Source: Paraburkholderia susongensis (GTDB lineage Bacteria > Pseudomonadota > Gammaproteobacteria > Burkholderiales > Burkholderiaceae). Taken from it: a stretch of DNA of 64,000 nt. The stretch covers positions 558,001 to 622,000 of the forward strand of contig NZ_FXAT01000003.1 in assembly GCF_900177725.1 (NCBI RefSeq), written 5' to 3'. The position numbers were made by a program, and so were the translations under genes. The notes below the pieces were generated by a model. That model ran no database searches. It saw only the letters and a program-made list of their open reading frames with translations, and had not been told where the DNA came from. Below, piece by piece: positions 17,855 through 29,959 of this stretch; position 1 is the stretch's first letter; each line of letters begins with the position of its first letter.

Positions 17855-18646
17855 ATGGCAAAAATCTTCTGCGTTGCGAACCAGAAGGGAGGCGTCGGCA
17901 AGACGACCACCACAGTCAATCTGGCCGCGAGCCTGGCAGCGCAGGGACAGCGTGTCCTTCTCATCGATCTGGACCCGCAGGGCAACGCCACGATGGGCAG
18001 CGGCATCGACAAGGCCGAGTGCGCGAACACCGTGTACGAGGTGCTCGTGGACAATGTGTCCGTGGTCAATGCGCGAGTCCGGCCAGAGGCCGTCGGTTAT
18101 GACGTACTGCCTGCGAACCGCGAACTCGCGGGCGCCGAGGTGGAACTCGTCAGCATGCAGAACCGTGAGCGTCAACTGAAGGTAGCGCTCGCGGCGATCG
18201 AGGGCGAATACGACTTCGTGCTGATTGACTGCCCGCCGGCGCTGTCGCTGCTGACGCTCAACGGCCTGTGCGCCGCGCATGGCGTCGTGATTCCGATGCA
18301 ATGCGAATACTTCGCGCTCGAAGGTCTGTCCGATCTCGTCAACACGATCAAGCAGGTGCACGCCAATCTGAACCGTGACCTGAAGGTGATCGGCCTGCTG
18401 CGTGTGATGTTCGATCCGCGCATCACCTTGCAACAGCAAGTCTCGGATCAGTTGAAAGAGCATTTCGGCGACAAGGTGTTCGACGCGGTGATCCCGCGCA
18501 ATGTGCGGCTTGCCGAGGCGCCCAGCTACGGGTTGCCCGGCGTGGTGTTCGACAGGGCGTCGCGTGGCGCGCAGGCGTACGTGCAGTTCGGCGCTGAAAT
18601 GATTGAACGGGTGCGCGCATTGAACGACGCGCCCCAAGCATCCTAA
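17855..18646 (+). CDS. parA: chromosome-partitioning ATPase ParA
   Basis: The 263-residue ParA/Soj has the deviant Walker A motif KGGVGKTTTT near residues 11-20, the A' motif VLLIDLDPQGNAT and Walker B-like FVLIDCPPALS. It lacks the N-terminal HTH of plasmid ParA proteins, consistent with a chromosomal type. It forms ATP-dependent DNA-bound dimers that are stimulated by ParB-parS complexes to move origins apart. parB follows 18 bases later. Confidence 0.96.
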   Translation: MAKIFCVANQKGGVGKTTTTVNLAASLAAQGQRVLLIDLDPQGNATMGSGIDKAECANTVYEVLVDNVSVVNARVRPEAVGYDVLPANRELAGAEVELVSMQNRERQLKVALAAIEGEYDFVLIDCPPALSLLTLNGLCAAHGVVIPMQCEYFALEGLSDLVNTIKQVHANLNRDLKVIGLLRVMFDPRITLQQQVSDQLKEHFGDKVFDAVIPRNVRLAEAPSYGLPGVVFDRASRGAQAYVQFGAEMIERVRALNDAPQAS

Positions 18647-18664
18647 GTGGATCGAGGGAGCACG

Positions 18665-19552
18665 ATGAACGCAGTAGCAAGAAAGAAAGGATTGGGCCGC
18701 GGTCTGGAGGCATTGCTCGGCGGCACCGCGGATATCACCGAAGCGGTCGTGATCGACAGCGCGCCGAATGTGCTGCCGCTTGGCAAGATGCAGGCGGGCA
18801 AATACCAGCCGCGCACACGGATGGACGAAGGCGCGCTGCAGGAGCTTGCCGCCAGTATTCGTGCCCAAGGGCTGATGCAACCGATTCTCGTGCGCCCGAT
18901 CTCAGCGGACAGATACGAGATCATTGCCGGCGAGCGGCGTTTTCGCGCCGCGCGCCTCGCGGGGCTCGAAGAGGTGCCGGTACTCGTAAAGGACGTGCCG
19001 GACCAGGCGGCCGCCGCGATGGCGCTGATCGAGAACATTCAGCGTGAAGATCTGAATCCGCTCGAAGAGGCTCAGGGCATCCAGCGTCTGCTGGACGAAT
19101 TCCACTTTACACACGAGCAGGCAGCGGAATCGGTTGGCCGCTCGCGCAGTGCGGTGTCGAACCTGCTGCGTCTGCTCAATCTCGCAGCGCCAGTGCAAAC
19201 CATGCTGCTTGCCGGCGATCTGGACATGGGGCATGCTCGCGCGCTGCTCGCCGTCGACGCGGCGACGCAAATCACCCTGGCCAATCAGGTCGTCAACAAG
19301 CGCCTGTCCGTGCGCGAGACCGAAAAACTGGTCGCCTCGACGACGAAGACGACGCCTGCCGTCAAAGCGCGCGCGAACCCGGATGGCGGTCGCGATACGC
19401 GGCGACTTGAAGAGGAGCTGTCGGACTTGTTGTCAGCTACCGTGAAAATCAAGCTCGGCCGACGCGGCCGCGGCCAGGTGCTGGTGGACTTCGGCGATCT
19501 GGACGCGTTGGAAGGCATTCTTGTCCGCTTGCGAGGCAATGCCAACGTCTGA
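18665..19552 (+). CDS. parB: chromosome-partitioning protein ParB
   Basis: The 295-residue ParB/Spo0J has an N-terminal KKGLGRGLEALLGG tail (the ParA-stimulating Lys/Arg peptide), the CTPase motif GERRFRAARLAGL around residue 88 and an HTH at about 150-175 (HEQAAESVGRSRSAVSNLLRLL). A C-terminal dimerisation domain follows. The ATG at 18665 is preceded by GAGGGAG; an in-frame GTG 18 bases upstream directly abutting parA is less likely. It binds the two parS sites seen here. Confidence 0.95.
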   Translation: MNAVARKKGLGRGLEALLGGTADITEAVVIDSAPNVLPLGKMQAGKYQPRTRMDEGALQELAASIRAQGLMQPILVRPISADRYEIIAGERRFRAARLAGLEEVPVLVKDVPDQAAAAMALIENIQREDLNPLEEAQGIQRLLDEFHFTHEQAAESVGRSRSAVSNLLRLLNLAAPVQTMLLAGDLDMGHARALLAVDAATQITLANQVVNKRLSVRETEKLVASTTKTTPAVKARANPDGGRDTRRLEEELSDLLSATVKIKLGRRGRGQVLVDFGDLDALEGILVRLRGNANV

Positions 19553-20224
19553 CCGGCGATGGGTGGAGTAGGGCGCTGAACGGCCTGTGGATAGTGCATT
19601 GGTAGTTTAGGTGCATAAGCCGATCGGCGCGCTTCCGACATATTCGGTGGAGCGGGGCGCTGTGGTTTTGAGAGCCCTCGCTCGAGCTTCATCCGGCGGT
19701 CGTGTTTTCCTCCGCAGTTCGTGGCCCGTGATTGCCGTGGATTCCTAAGTAATTGGGCGTCGAATAATCAGTAATGCCAGGTTCAGGCAGCCGATTACAC
19801 TTACGCAACGACGGGGACGACCTTACGGCCCGCTATCATCAGCGAAATTGTTCACCCTCTCAAGGCACGTTTGCGCATAGCTTCTACCGGTGCCGTGCCC
19901 GTTCAATCCGTCTCGCCAAAACCGGTATTTGTTGCATTTTCGAGACGTCTGCCACAGCGCCGAAACAGCCTATCGGCTAGCTTCAATCTGCGCGACTCCT
20001 GGTAACGGTTTTGTCGTCCCACGCCCGCCTTACATTTGACGTGCTTCGCGTTGCCCGGACGCGTTTTACCGCATCGTGAAGGCGCGTTTCACGCCGTTGC
20101 AGGCCGGCCTAAAGTCTTGAATTGCCTGCAACTATCGCTTACAATCGCCCGGATTTAATTGCACGGCAACCCCGTAAGCACGATGTAAGCTTGCGGACTG
20201 GAACGAGATTTTCGGAACATTGCG
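19553..20224 (+). other. gene-free stretch between parB and the atp operon
   Basis: These 672 bases contain no convincing gene; short frames lack ribosome sites and family features. A one-mismatch DnaA-box-like sequence (TGTGGATAG) lies at 19586-19594. The atp promoter is at 20117-20145, leaving an 80-base leader before atpI. No intrinsic terminator for parB is obvious. Confidence 0.5.
20117..20145 (+). promoter_or_regulatory. sigma-70 promoter of the atp operon
   Basis: TTGAAT (20117-20122), a 17-base spacer and TACAAT (20140-20145), a near-consensus promoter placed about 80 bases before atpI. It is the only strong candidate in the gap upstream of the operon. Confidence 0.7.
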
Positions 20225-20770
20225 ATGGCGGTCAAAACGTCGAATCTGTCGCCGAAGAATGGGCACGACGAACACCGCACTGAACGCTCCGTTTCCGATG
20301 CGTCCTCCAGTCGGCAGTTCGACCCGGGCGAAGCGTGGGATGACGCGCAGGAAGATAACAACATCGTTCCGCTCACGCGGGCCGAGGCAGAGAAGCTGTT
20401 TGGTCCTGGCGTGGGTCGTCCGTCGCGCGTGACGCCCTTCAGGGTCGTCGCAGCGCAAGTGGTTTTGTCCCTGGTTGCTACGTTGGTGTGGTGGCTGTTT
20501 TATAAGCCGCCGGGCGCTGCTGCGCTGTCCGCGTTCCTGGGGGGAGCGATCTGCTGGGTGCCGGGCGCGTTGTTCGCGGCACGTTTGATAAAGCAGCGCG
20601 GCGCCGAGACCGTGATGAGCTGGATGATCGGCGAAGCGCTCAAGATGGGGACAACGATTGCGATGTTTGTCGCGATCGCCTTCTGGTATCACGACGTACG
20701 CTGGATTCCGCTGCTCGTGACCTACCTCATCGCGCTGAAGACTTACTGGATCGCCTTGGCGTGGCGCTAA
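20225..20770 (+). CDS. atpI: ATP synthase accessory subunit I
   Basis: The 181-residue AtpI is first in the atp operon. A hydrophilic N-terminal tail of about 75 residues is followed by four hydrophobic segments, including VVAAQVVLSLVATLVWWLFY and AFLGGAICWVPGALFAARL. AtpI assists c-ring assembly and is usually small and poorly conserved. The tail is longer than in many relatives. The next gene, atpB, starts 165 bases downstream. Confidence 0.9.
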   Translation: MAVKTSNLSPKNGHDEHRTERSVSDASSSRQFDPGEAWDDAQEDNNIVPLTRAEAEKLFGPGVGRPSRVTPFRVVAAQVVLSLVATLVWWLFYKPPGAAALSAFLGGAICWVPGALFAARLIKQRGAETVMSWMIGEALKMGTTIAMFVAIAFWYHDVRWIPLLVTYLIALKTYWIALAWR

Positions 20771-20935
20771 GGTAGCAGCACAAAAATAGCGGCAGAAAGA
20801 ATTTCAGGCCGGTGCGTGGCGCCGGCAACAGGTGTGCGGATATGACAGGCTGCGCACCCGGTGCGTTCTCGCAATAGAGCATTTCGGCGGGAGCGGCCTC
20901 AGACGATTTTCGACAATTTGGGTGGCTTTAACGAT

Positions 20936-21787
20936 ATGGCAGCTAGCGAAGGCACGCGAGCAATGGACCCGTCCGAGTACATTGCGCATCACTTGCAGAA
21001 CTTTTCCACCGCACACCAGACGTCGATTTTCGACATCCACGTGTGGAATCTGGACACCCTCTTCTGGTCGATCGTTTGCGGCCTGGTTACCATCCTCGTG
21101 CTGCATCTCGCTGCCCGCAAGGCGACGTCCGGCGTGCCGGGCCGTTTCCAGTGCGCGATCGAAATGCTCGTCGAAATGGTCGAGGATCAATCGAAGGCGA
21201 TGATCCACGGCTCGCGCACCTTCATCGCGCCGCTGGCACTGACCGTGTTCGTCTGGGTCGCGCTGATGAACTCCCTCGACTTCATTCCCGTCGACCTGCC
21301 GGGCCGCGTGATCGGCTGGCTGGGTCTGTCCGAAGTCATTCCGCACCACCGCCTCGTGCCGACCGCCGACCTGAACGGCACCCTCGGTATCGCACTCGGC
21401 GTGTTCGTGCTGATGATTTACTACAACTTCAAGATCAAGGGCGCCGGCGGCTTCGTGCATGAACTGCTGTCCGCTCCGTTCGGCGCGCATCCGCTCCTGT
21501 GGATCCCGAACCTTGCACTGAACATCATCGAGTTCGTCGCGAAGACGGTTTCGCTCGGCATGCGGCTGTTCGGCAACATGTATGCGGGTGAACTGTTGTT
21601 CCTGCTGATTGCCCTGCTCGGCAGCATCTGGAGCTTCGGCGCGGACACGACGGTGCTTGGCTTCATCGGCCACGTGATCGCCGGTACCGTATGGTCGATC
21701 TTCCACATCCTGATCGTTCTGCTGCAGGCGTTCATTTTCATGATGCTGACGCTGGTGTACATCGGCCAGGCACACGACTCGCACTAA
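20936..21787 (+). CDS. atpB: ATP synthase Fo subunit a
   Basis: The 283-residue membrane stator subunit forms the proton half-channels with the c-ring. The essential Arg is present in [19 protein letters not shown], and the last helix [19 protein letters not shown] is typical. The start at 20936 ([19 protein letters not shown]) matches the betaproteobacterial N-terminus; the frame is open 25 codons further upstream, but that part is not family-like. Confidence 0.96.
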   Translation: MAASEGTRAMDPSEYIAHHLQNFSTAHQTSIFDIHVWNLDTLFWSIVCGLVTILVLHLAARKATSGVPGRFQCAIEMLVEMVEDQSKAMIHGSRTFIAPLALTVFVWVALMNSLDFIPVDLPGRVIGWLGLSEVIPHHRLVPTADLNGTLGIALGVFVLMIYYNFKIKGAGGFVHELLSAPFGAHPLLWIPNLALNIIEFVAKTVSLGMRLFGNMYAGELLFLLIALLGSIWSFGADTTVLGFIGHVIAGTVWSIFHILIVLLQAFIFMMLTLVYIGQAHDSH

Positions 21788-21844
21788 CCTGCGTGGTCGG
21801 CAAAGAATCGTAGTTTTTTAAATCCCAGTTCCAACCAGTTCTAA

Positions 21845-22138
<294 letters not shown>

Positions 22139-22201
22139 GGTTCCTCGGAGGTTTGCGTCTGAGCTATAACTGGTAAAGACGCAGGGCGGAACGGGTACTG
22201 G

Positions 22202-22233
22202 GGCGCTGATCGAAGACAGAATCGATGAGCGCC
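22202..22233 (+). promoter_or_regulatory. hairpin in the atpE-atpF spacer
   Basis: Arms GGCGCTGATCGA (22202-22213) and TCGATGAGCGCC (22222-22233) pair with one mismatch. No T-run follows. In atp operons such structures help set the high c-subunit yield by stabilising or processing the atpE message; that role is inferred here. Confidence 0.45.
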
Positions 22234-22276
22234 TTGCCGTTTCACTTTCCGAACAAGCAACATTTAAGGAAACACC

Positions 22277-22747
22277 GTGAATCTCAACGCAACCCTGTTT
22301 GCGCAAATGGTCGTGTTCCTGATCCTCGCGTGGTTCACGATGAAGTTCGTGTGGCCGCCGCTGATCAATGCCCTCGACGAGCGCTCGAAGAAGATCGCTG
22401 ACGGTCTGTCCGCCGCGGAAAAGGGCAAGCAGGAACTCGACGCCGCTCACAAGCGCGTCGACCAGGAACTCGCCCAGGCTCGCAACGACGGCCAGCAACG
22501 CATTGCCGACGCTGAAAAGCGCGCGGTCACAGTCGCTGACGAAATCAAGGCTCAGGCACAGGCTGAAGCCGCTCGCATCATCGCGCAAGCGAAGGCCGAC
22601 GCGGAGCAGCAAGTCGTGAAGGCGCGCGAAACGCTGCGCGGCGAAGTCGCTGCACTCGCCGTGAAGGGCGCTGAACAGATCCTGAAGCGCGAAGTCGACC
22701 AGGCAGCTCATGCTGACCTGCTGAATCAACTGAAAGCCGAGCTCTGA
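22277..22747 (+). CDS. atpF: ATP synthase Fo subunit b
   Basis: The 156-residue peripheral stalk subunit has one N-terminal membrane helix ([23 protein letters not shown]) followed by a long Ala/Glu/Lys-rich coiled coil that reaches F1. Start is GTG at 22277 after TAAGGA. atpH follows after 2 bases, indicating coupled translation. Confidence 0.95.
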   Translation: MNLNATLFAQMVVFLILAWFTMKFVWPPLINALDERSKKIADGLSAAEKGKQELDAAHKRVDQELAQARNDGQQRIADAEKRAVTVADEIKAQAQAEAARIIAQAKADAEQQVVKARETLRGEVAALAVKGAEQILKREVDQAAHADLLNQLKAEL

Positions 22748-22749
22748 TC

Positions 22750-23289
22750 ATGGCCGAACTTGCAACCATCGCCCGTCCGTACGCGGAAGCGCTCTTTGGC
22801 GTGGCCGAAGCTGGTGACATCGCCGCCTGGTCCACGCTCGTGCAGGAGCTGGCACAGGTTGCGCGTCTGCCCGAAGTGCTGTCGATCGCCTCGAGCCCGA
22901 AAGTGAGCCGCGCCCAGGTTGGCGATCTGCTGCTGGCCGCGGTCAAGTCGCCGCTCAAGGACAACGCGCAAGCGAAGAATCTGGTGCAGATGCTGGTGGA
23001 CAACCATCGCCTGCAATTGCTGCCGGAAATCGCCTCGCAGTTCGAAGAGTTGAAGAACGCCCGCGAAGGGGCGGCAGATGTGCTGATCGTCAGCGCATTC
23101 CCGCTCGAAGGTGCGCAGTTGAACGAACTCGTCGCGAGTCTCGAACGCAAGTTCCAACGCAAGCTGAAGCCGACGGTCGAGGTCGACCCGTCGTTGATCG
23201 GCGGCGTGCGCGTGACGGTCGGCGACGAAGTGCTCGATACATCGGTCCGCGCGCGGCTTGCCAGCATGCAGACGGCCCTGACGGCCTGA
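22750..23289 (+). CDS. atpH: ATP synthase F1 subunit delta
   Basis: The 179-residue subunit links the b stalk to the top of the alpha/beta hexamer. N-terminal [17 protein letters not shown] and C-terminal [28 protein letters not shown] are diagnostic. It is directly adjacent to atpF and 56 bases before atpA. Confidence 0.95.
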   Translation: MAELATIARPYAEALFGVAEAGDIAAWSTLVQELAQVARLPEVLSIASSPKVSRAQVGDLLLAAVKSPLKDNAQAKNLVQMLVDNHRLQLLPEIASQFEELKNAREGAADVLIVSAFPLEGAQLNELVASLERKFQRKLKPTVEVDPSLIGGVRVTVGDEVLDTSVRARLASMQTALTA

Positions 23290-23345
23290 AGCGCCTCGCG
23301 CTTTAGCGGCTGGCACGCAACAGAATTGACTATCAGGAGCGAATA

Positions 23346-24887
23346 ATGCAACTCAATCCCTCTGAGATCAGCGAGCTGATCAAGAGCCGGATCCAGGGCC
23401 TTGAAGCGAGCGCAGACGTTCGCAACCAGGGCACCGTGATCTCCGTGACCGACGGTATCGTGCGCATCCACGGCCTGTCGGAAGTGATGCAGGGCGAAAT
23501 GCTCGAATTCCCGGGCAACACCTTCGGTCTCGCACTGAACCTCGAGCGCGACTCGGTCGGCGCCGTGATTCTGGGTGAGTACGAACACATTTCGGAAGGC
23601 GACATCGTCAAGACGACGGGCCGCATTCTCGAAGTGCCGGTGGGTCCGGAACTGCTCGGCCGCGTGGTCGACGCACTCGGCAACCCGATCGACGGCAAGG
23701 GCCCGATCAACGCGAAGAAGACCGACGCAATCGAAAAGATTGCCCCGGGCGTGATCTGGCGTAAGTCGGTTTCGGAACCGGTGCAAACCGGTCTGAAGTC
23801 GATCGACGCGATGGTGCCGGTTGGCCGCGGTCAGCGTGAGCTGATCATCGGCGACCGCCAGTGCGGCAAGACCGCCGTCGCAGTCGACGCAATCATCAAC
23901 CAGAAGGGCAAGAACCTCTTCTGTATCTACGTCGCGATCGGCCAGAAGGCTTCGTCGATCATGAACGTGGTGCGCAAGCTGGAAGAAACCGGCGCGCTGG
24001 AATACACGATCGTCGTGGCCGCCTCGGCTTCGGAATCGGCTGCGATGCAGTACCTCGCGCCGTACGCCGGCTGCACGATGGGCGAATACTTCCGCGATCG
24101 TGGCCAGGACGCGCTGATCGTGTACGACGACTTGACCAAGCAGGCTTGGGCATACCGTCAGATCTCGCTGCTGCTGCGCCGCCCGCCGGGCCGTGAAGCT
24201 TACCCGGGTGACGTGTTCTATCTGCACTCGCGTCTGCTCGAGCGTGCTGCTCGTGTCTCGGAAGAGTACGTCGAGAAGTTCACGAACGGCGAAGTGAAGG
24301 GCAAGAGCGGTTCGCTGACGGCGCTGCCGGTCATTGAAACGCAGGCAGGCGACGTGACCGCATTCGTTCCGACGAACGTGATCTCGATTACCGACGGCCA
24401 GATCTTCCTTGAAACCGACCTCTTCAACGCAGGTATCCGCCCGGCAATTAACGCTGGCGTGTCGGTGTCGCGTGTGGGTGGCGCGGCTCAGACGAAGGTC
24501 GTGAAGAAGCTGTCGGGCGGTATCCGTACCGACCTCGCGCAGTACCGTGAACTCGCTGCGTTCGCGCAGTTCGCATCGGACCTCGACGAAGCGACCCGCA
24601 AGCAGCTCGAGCGCGGCCGCCGCGTGACGGAACTGCTCAAGCAGCCGCAGTATCAGCCGCTGCAGGTGTGGGAACTGGCTGTGTCGCTGTTCGCGGCGAA
24701 CAACGGCTACCTCGACGACCTCGAAGTTGCTCAAGTCCTGCCGTTCGAGAAGGGCCTGCGCGACTACCTGAAGTCGAGCCATGCTGACCTGGTCAAGCGC
24801 ATCGAAGACACCAAGGAACTCTCGAAGGACGACGAAGGCCTGCTGCACACGGCCGTCAAAGACTTCAAGAAGTCCGGCGCTTATTGA
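23346..24887 (+). CDS. atpA: ATP synthase F1 subunit alpha
   Basis: The 513-residue non-catalytic nucleotide-binding subunit. The P-loop is GDRQCGKT (Cys where many species have Thr, a variant seen in betaproteobacteria). The signature [17 protein letters not shown] and the Arg finger region VSVSRVG are present. Length is standard. The N-terminus [16 protein letters not shown] is typical. Confidence 0.97.
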   Translation: MQLNPSEISELIKSRIQGLEASADVRNQGTVISVTDGIVRIHGLSEVMQGEMLEFPGNTFGLALNLERDSVGAVILGEYEHISEGDIVKTTGRILEVPVGPELLGRVVDALGNPIDGKGPINAKKTDAIEKIAPGVIWRKSVSEPVQTGLKSIDAMVPVGRGQRELIIGDRQCGKTAVAVDAIINQKGKNLFCIYVAIGQKASSIMNVVRKLEETGALEYTIVVAASASESAAMQYLAPYAGCTMGEYFRDRGQDALIVYDDLTKQAWAYRQISLLLRRPPGREAYPGDVFYLHSRLLERAARVSEEYVEKFTNGEVKGKSGSLTALPVIETQAGDVTAFVPTNVISITDGQIFLETDLFNAGIRPAINAGVSVSRVGGAAQTKVVKKLSGGIRTDLAQYRELAAFAQFASDLDEATRKQLERGRRVTELLKQPQYQPLQVWELAVSLFAANNGYLDDLEVAQVLPFEKGLRDYLKSSHADLVKRIEDTKELSKDDEGLLHTAVKDFKKSGAY

Positions 24888-24969
24888 TCCGCGAGTGATC
24901 TGCAAGGCATAAACGGATCTTGAAGCGGCGCGGGCCGCATGCGAATGCCCCCGCGCTGCTTCGACCGCT

Positions 24970-25020
24970 TTGCATGGGGCTCGGGTAAGCGCTGAAGCGC
25001 TAACCCGGGTCGACAAAGGA
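24970..25020 (+). repeat. hairpin element before atpG (copy 1 of 2)
   Basis: 15-base arms at 24979-24993 and 24996-25010 form a long hairpin topped by AGCGC-TGAA-GCGCT, with one internal mismatch. It is flanked by TTGCATGGG upstream and GTCGACA...GGAG (the ribosome site) downstream. A second copy with the same flanks lies before atpC, with paired base changes that keep the stem. Confidence 0.75.
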
Positions 25021-25027
25021 GCAAGCA

Positions 25028-25912
25028 ATGGCTGGAATGAAGGAAATTCGCGGCAAGATCAAGAGCGTGCAAAACACGCGCAAGATCACGAAAGCGATGG
25101 AGATGGTGGCCGCATCGAAGATGCGCCGCGCTCAGGAGCGCATGCGCGCTGCTCGCCCGTATGCCGACAAGGTCCGCGACATCGCTGCGCACATGAGCCG
25201 TGCGAACCCCGAGTATCGTCACCCGTTCATGGTGTCGAACGAAGGCGCGAAGGCGACCGGCATCATCCTCGTCACGACCGACAAAGGTCTGTGCGGCGGG
25301 ATGAACACCAACGTGCTGCGCGCATCGCTGCAGAAGTTCAAGGAACTGGAAGGCCAGGGCAAGACGGTCGAGGCAACCGCGATCGGCACCAAGGGCCTGG
25401 GTTTCCTGAACCGTCTGCACGCGAAGGTCGTGTCGAACGTCGTGCATCTGGGCGACACGCCGCATCTGGAAAAGCTGATCGGCGCGGTGAAGGTGCAACT
25501 CGACCTGTTCTCGGAAGGCAAGATTTCGGCGGTGTACCTCGCGTACACGCGCTTCGTCAACACGATGAAGCAGGAGCCGGTGATCGAGCAGCTGTTGCCG
25601 CTGTCGGCGGAACAGTTCGAGCGCACGGAAGAAGACGGCACCACGCCGAGCACCCAGTGGGACTACATCTACGAGCCGGATGCGCAGGCAGTGGTGGACG
25701 AACTGCTGGTGCGTTATGTCGAAGCGCTGGTCTATCAGGCCGTCGCGGAAAACATGGCATCGGAGCAGTCGGCCCGGATGGTCGCCATGAAGGCCGCTTC
25801 GGACAATGCGAAGACGGTCATCAACGACCTGCAGCTCGTATACAACAAGAGCCGTCAGGCCGCGATCACGAAAGAACTGTCGGAAATCGTCGGTGGTGCG
25901 GCGGCTGTCTGA
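25028..25912 (+). CDS. atpG: ATP synthase F1 subunit gamma
   Basis: The 294-residue central rotor shaft. N-terminal [31 protein letters not shown] and C-terminal [49 protein letters not shown] are diagnostic coiled-coil segments. The ATG at 25028 follows AAAGGAG. A conserved hairpin element lies directly upstream. Confidence 0.96.
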   Translation: MAGMKEIRGKIKSVQNTRKITKAMEMVAASKMRRAQERMRAARPYADKVRDIAAHMSRANPEYRHPFMVSNEGAKATGIILVTTDKGLCGGMNTNVLRASLQKFKELEGQGKTVEATAIGTKGLGFLNRLHAKVVSNVVHLGDTPHLEKLIGAVKVQLDLFSEGKISAVYLAYTRFVNTMKQEPVIEQLLPLSAEQFERTEEDGTTPSTQWDYIYEPDAQAVVDELLVRYVEALVYQAVAENMASEQSARMVAMKAASDNAKTVINDLQLVYNKSRQAAITKELSEIVGGAAAV

Positions 25913-25999
25913 CCTTGATGGTCGGCAAGCCGCACATGTGATGTGCGCCCGCCGCGGCGCACCCACCGAAACTGCGCCTTTGCGCGAGTGAAGAATTGA

Positions 26000-27412
<1,413 letters not shown>

Positions 27413-27512
27413 AGGTCGGGTGTAACGAAGCGGGCGCCGCAGTCCGCGCTGACCGGATGCTTTTGCAGCATCCGGTCGCAAACCCGGCGCTTCTTATTAC
27501 GCTCAACCCGCC

Positions 27513-27562
27513 TTGCATGGGACGAGGGTAAGCGCTAAAGCGCTCACTCTCGTCGACAGGAG
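27513..27562 (+). repeat. hairpin element before atpC (copy 2 of 2)
   Basis: 15-base arms at 27522-27536 and 27539-27553 form a hairpin topped by AGCGC-TAAA-GCGCT. The flanks TTGCATGGG and GTCGACA-GGAG are the same as in copy 1 before atpG. Two positions change on both sides of the stem compared with copy 1, keeping base pairing. Confidence 0.75.
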
Positions 27563-27571
27563 TCGACACTT

Positions 27572-27997
27572 ATGGCAACCATCAAAGTAGACGTCGTCAG
27601 CGCGGAAGAGCAGATCTTCTCGGGCCAGGCGAAGTTCGTCGCGCTGCCGGGCGAAGCCGGTGAACTCGGCATTCTGCCGGGCCACACGCCGCTCATCACG
27701 CGGATCCGTCCGGGTGCGGTGCGCATCGAAGCTGAAAACGGCGAAGAAGAGTTTGTGTTCGTCGCCGGCGGCATCCTCGAAGTCCAGCCGGGCGCGGTGA
27801 CGGTTCTCGCCGACACCGCGATTCGCGGCAAGGATCTCGACGAAGCCAAGGCCGAAGATGCGCGCAAGCGCGCGGAAGAAGCGCTGCAGAACACGGGCTC
27901 GAACCTCGAATACGCGACCGCGCAAGCGGAACTCGCGTACGCGACGGCTCAGCTTGCTGCGATCCAGCGCCTGCGTAAGCTGCGCGGTCAGCACTAA
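27572..27997 (+). CDS. atpC: ATP synthase F1 subunit epsilon
   Basis: The 141-residue subunit with N-terminal beta barrel ([22 protein letters not shown]) and C-terminal helical hairpin used for auto-inhibition. Last gene of the operon, followed by an intrinsic terminator 15 bases after the stop. Confidence 0.96.
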   Translation: MATIKVDVVSAEEQIFSGQAKFVALPGEAGELGILPGHTPLITRIRPGAVRIEAENGEEEFVFVAGGILEVQPGAVTVLADTAIRGKDLDEAKAEDARKRAEEALQNTGSNLEYATAQAELAYATAQLAAIQRLRKLRGQH

Positions 27998-28012
27998 GGC
28001 AATACGTAGTAG

Positions 28013-28043
28013 AAAAGAGCAGCCCTCGTGGCTGCTTTTTTTT
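28013..28043 (+). terminator. intrinsic terminator of the atp operon
   Basis: Arms AGCAGCC (28018-28024) and GGCTGCT (28030-28036), extended by an A-run and a T-run, followed by eight T residues. Confidence 0.85.
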
Positions 28044-28052
28044 GACATCTAG

Positions 28053-28074
28053 TTGACGTTTACGGAAAGGTCAG
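28053..28074 (+). promoter_or_regulatory. imperfect palindrome upstream of the acyl-CoA synthetase
   Basis: TTGACGTTTAC-GGAAAGGTCAG is a 22-bp imperfect inverted repeat (8 of 11 positions symmetric). It resembles the TTTACGT-rich operators of MerR/TetR-type regulators of branched-chain and fatty-acid degradation (LiuR-like), from memory of those motifs. The regulator is not in the window, so this is tentative. Confidence 0.35.
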
Positions 28075-28228
28075 TACGCTCCACGGGATTAGGAAAAGGA
28101 CGGCCATTCGTCGCAATCCGTGCGATGCGCTGCGGGTAAGACTTGATGCCGGCCGGACATAGGCCGGTGGCACAATCGATTTCAAATGTATTTCAATCGA
28201 GCGAGCTTTCGCTCACGGAGACATCACC

Positions 28229-29959
28229 ATGGCAACGCATATGTCGAGCGAAAGTGCGCTCATCGCGCCCAAAGACGGACTGTCGTACGTGCGCGGGTCG
28301 AGCGAAATTCCGTTGAGCGAAGCGACTGTCGGCGAATTTATGCGCGAGACCGCAGCGCGCTTTCCCGATCGTCCGGCCGTGGTGTTTCGCGAGCAGCGCA
28401 TCCGCTGGACGTGGAAGGAGTTCGCGGAAGAAGTGGACGTGCTTGCGTCCGGACTACTCGCCCTCGGCATAGAGAAGGGCGATCGCGTCGGCATCTGGTC
28501 GCCGAACCGCGTCGAGTGGCTGCTGACCCAGTTCGCGACCGCGCGCATTGGCGCGATCCTCGTCAACATCAATCCGGCCTATCGGCTCGCGGAACTCGAA
28601 TACGCGTTGAACAAGGTCGGCTGCAAGGCAATCATCGCGGCCGAGCGTTTCAAGACGTCGATGTATCTCGAGATGCTGCAGGAGCTCGCGCCCGAACTGG
28701 CGACGCAGACACCGGGCGAGCTTCACGCCGCGCGGCTGCCCGAGCTGCGCTACGTGATCCGCATGTGCGATACGGAAACGCCGGGCATGCTGAGCTTTTC
28801 CGACGTGATCGAGCGTGGGCGGGCCTCGCTCGATGCCGCGCGGTTCGATGCGATCGGCGCCACGCTGTCGTGTCACGAGCCGATCAACATCCAGTTCACG
28901 AGCGGCACGACGGGCAATCCGAAGGGCGCGACGCTGACGCACAGCAACGTGGTGAACAACGCGCGCTATATCGCGATGGCGATGCGTCTCACCGAGCAGG
29001 ACGGCCTGTGCATTCCCGTGCCGCTCTATCACTGCTTCGGGATGGTGCTGGCGGTTCTCGCATGCGTGTCGGTCGGCGCGAACATGGTATTTCCCGGCGA
29101 GGGTTTCGACCCGGCCGCGACGCTCGCTGCGACCGCTGAAGAAAAGTGCACCGCGCTGCACGGCGTGCCGACGATGTTCATCGCCGAACTCGATCACCCG
29201 GATTTCGCGTCCTACGACTTCTCGCGTCTGCGCACAGGCATCATGGCGGGTTCGCCGTGCCCGATCGAAACGATGAAGAAGGTCGTCTCGAAGATGCATC
29301 TGGGCGAGATCACCATCGCATACGGGATGACGGAAACGAGCCCGGTGTCGTTCCAGAGTTCGACGACCGATCCGCTCGACAAGCGCACCACGACGGTGGG
29401 CCGTATCCAGCCGCATCTCGAAGTGAAGATCGTCGATCCGCTCGGCAACATCGTGCCGGTCGGCGAAACGGGCGAGCTATGCACGCGCGGCTACTCGGTG
29501 ATGCTCGGCTATTGGGACGACGACGCGAAGACGCGCGAGAGCATCGTTGACGGCTGGATGCACACCGGCGATCTTGCGACGCTCGATAGCGAGGGCTACT
29601 GCAACATCGTCGGCCGCCTGAAGGACATGCTGATCCGCGGTGGAGAAAACATCTATCCGCGCGAGATCGAAGAGTTTCTGTTCCGCCATCCGAAGATCCA
29701 GAGCGTGCAGGTGTTCGGCGTGCCCGATGCGAAGTACGGCGAGGAGGTTTGTGCGTGGGTCGTGCTGCGCTCGGGCGAACAGGCGACCGCCGAAGAGATC
29801 CAGCAATTCTGCCAGGGGCAGATTGCGCACTACAAGGTGCCGAAATACATCCGTTTCGTCGACGAACTACCGATGACCGTGACCGGCAAGGTGCAGAAAT
29901 TCATCATGCGCGAACGGATGATCAGCGAATTGAAGCTGAAGGAGGACAAGACGGCATGA
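28229..29959 (+). CDS. AMP-forming acyl-CoA synthetase (fatty-acyl-CoA ligase family)
   Basis: The 576-residue ANL-family enzyme activates a carboxylic acid as acyl-AMP and then acyl-CoA. It has the P-loop [16 protein letters not shown], the A5 motif [11 protein letters not shown], the A7/A8 hinge HTGDLATLD and [21 protein letters not shown], and the catalytic Lys in TVTGKVQKF. The overall pattern fits medium- or long-chain fatty-acyl-CoA ligases of the ACSF2 type; chain length cannot be read. It stands alone after the atp terminator, with a possible operator upstream. No plus-strand T-run terminator follows. Confidence 0.9.
   Translation: MATHMSSESALIAPKDGLSYVRGSSEIPLSEATVGEFMRETAARFPDRPAVVFREQRIRWTWKEFAEEVDVLASGLLALGIEKGDRVGIWSPNRVEWLLTQFATARIGAILVNINPAYRLAELEYALNKVGCKAIIAAERFKTSMYLEMLQELAPELATQTPGELHAARLPELRYVIRMCDTETPGMLSFSDVIERGRASLDAARFDAIGATLSCHEPINIQFTSGTTGNPKGATLTHSNVVNNARYIAMAMRLTEQDGLCIPVPLYHCFGMVLAVLACVSVGANMVFPGEGFDPAATLAATAEEKCTALHGVPTMFIAELDHPDFASYDFSRLRTGIMAGSPCPIETMKKVVSKMHLGEITIAYGMTETSPVSFQSSTTDPLDKRTTTVGRIQPHLEVKIVDPLGNIVPVGETGELCTRGYSVMLGYWDDDAKTRESIVDGWMHTGDLATLDSEGYCNIVGRLKDMLIRGGENIYPREIEEFLFRHPKIQSVQVFGVPDAKYGEEVCAWVVLRSGEQATAEEIQQFCQGQIAHYKVPKYIRFVDELPMTVTGKVQKFIMRERMISELKLKEDKTA

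Noticed and set aside
19774-19980. A 68-codon open frame in the parB-atpI gap.
   Set aside because: It has no ribosome site, no hydrophobic or domain pattern, and mixed composition unlike neighbouring genes.
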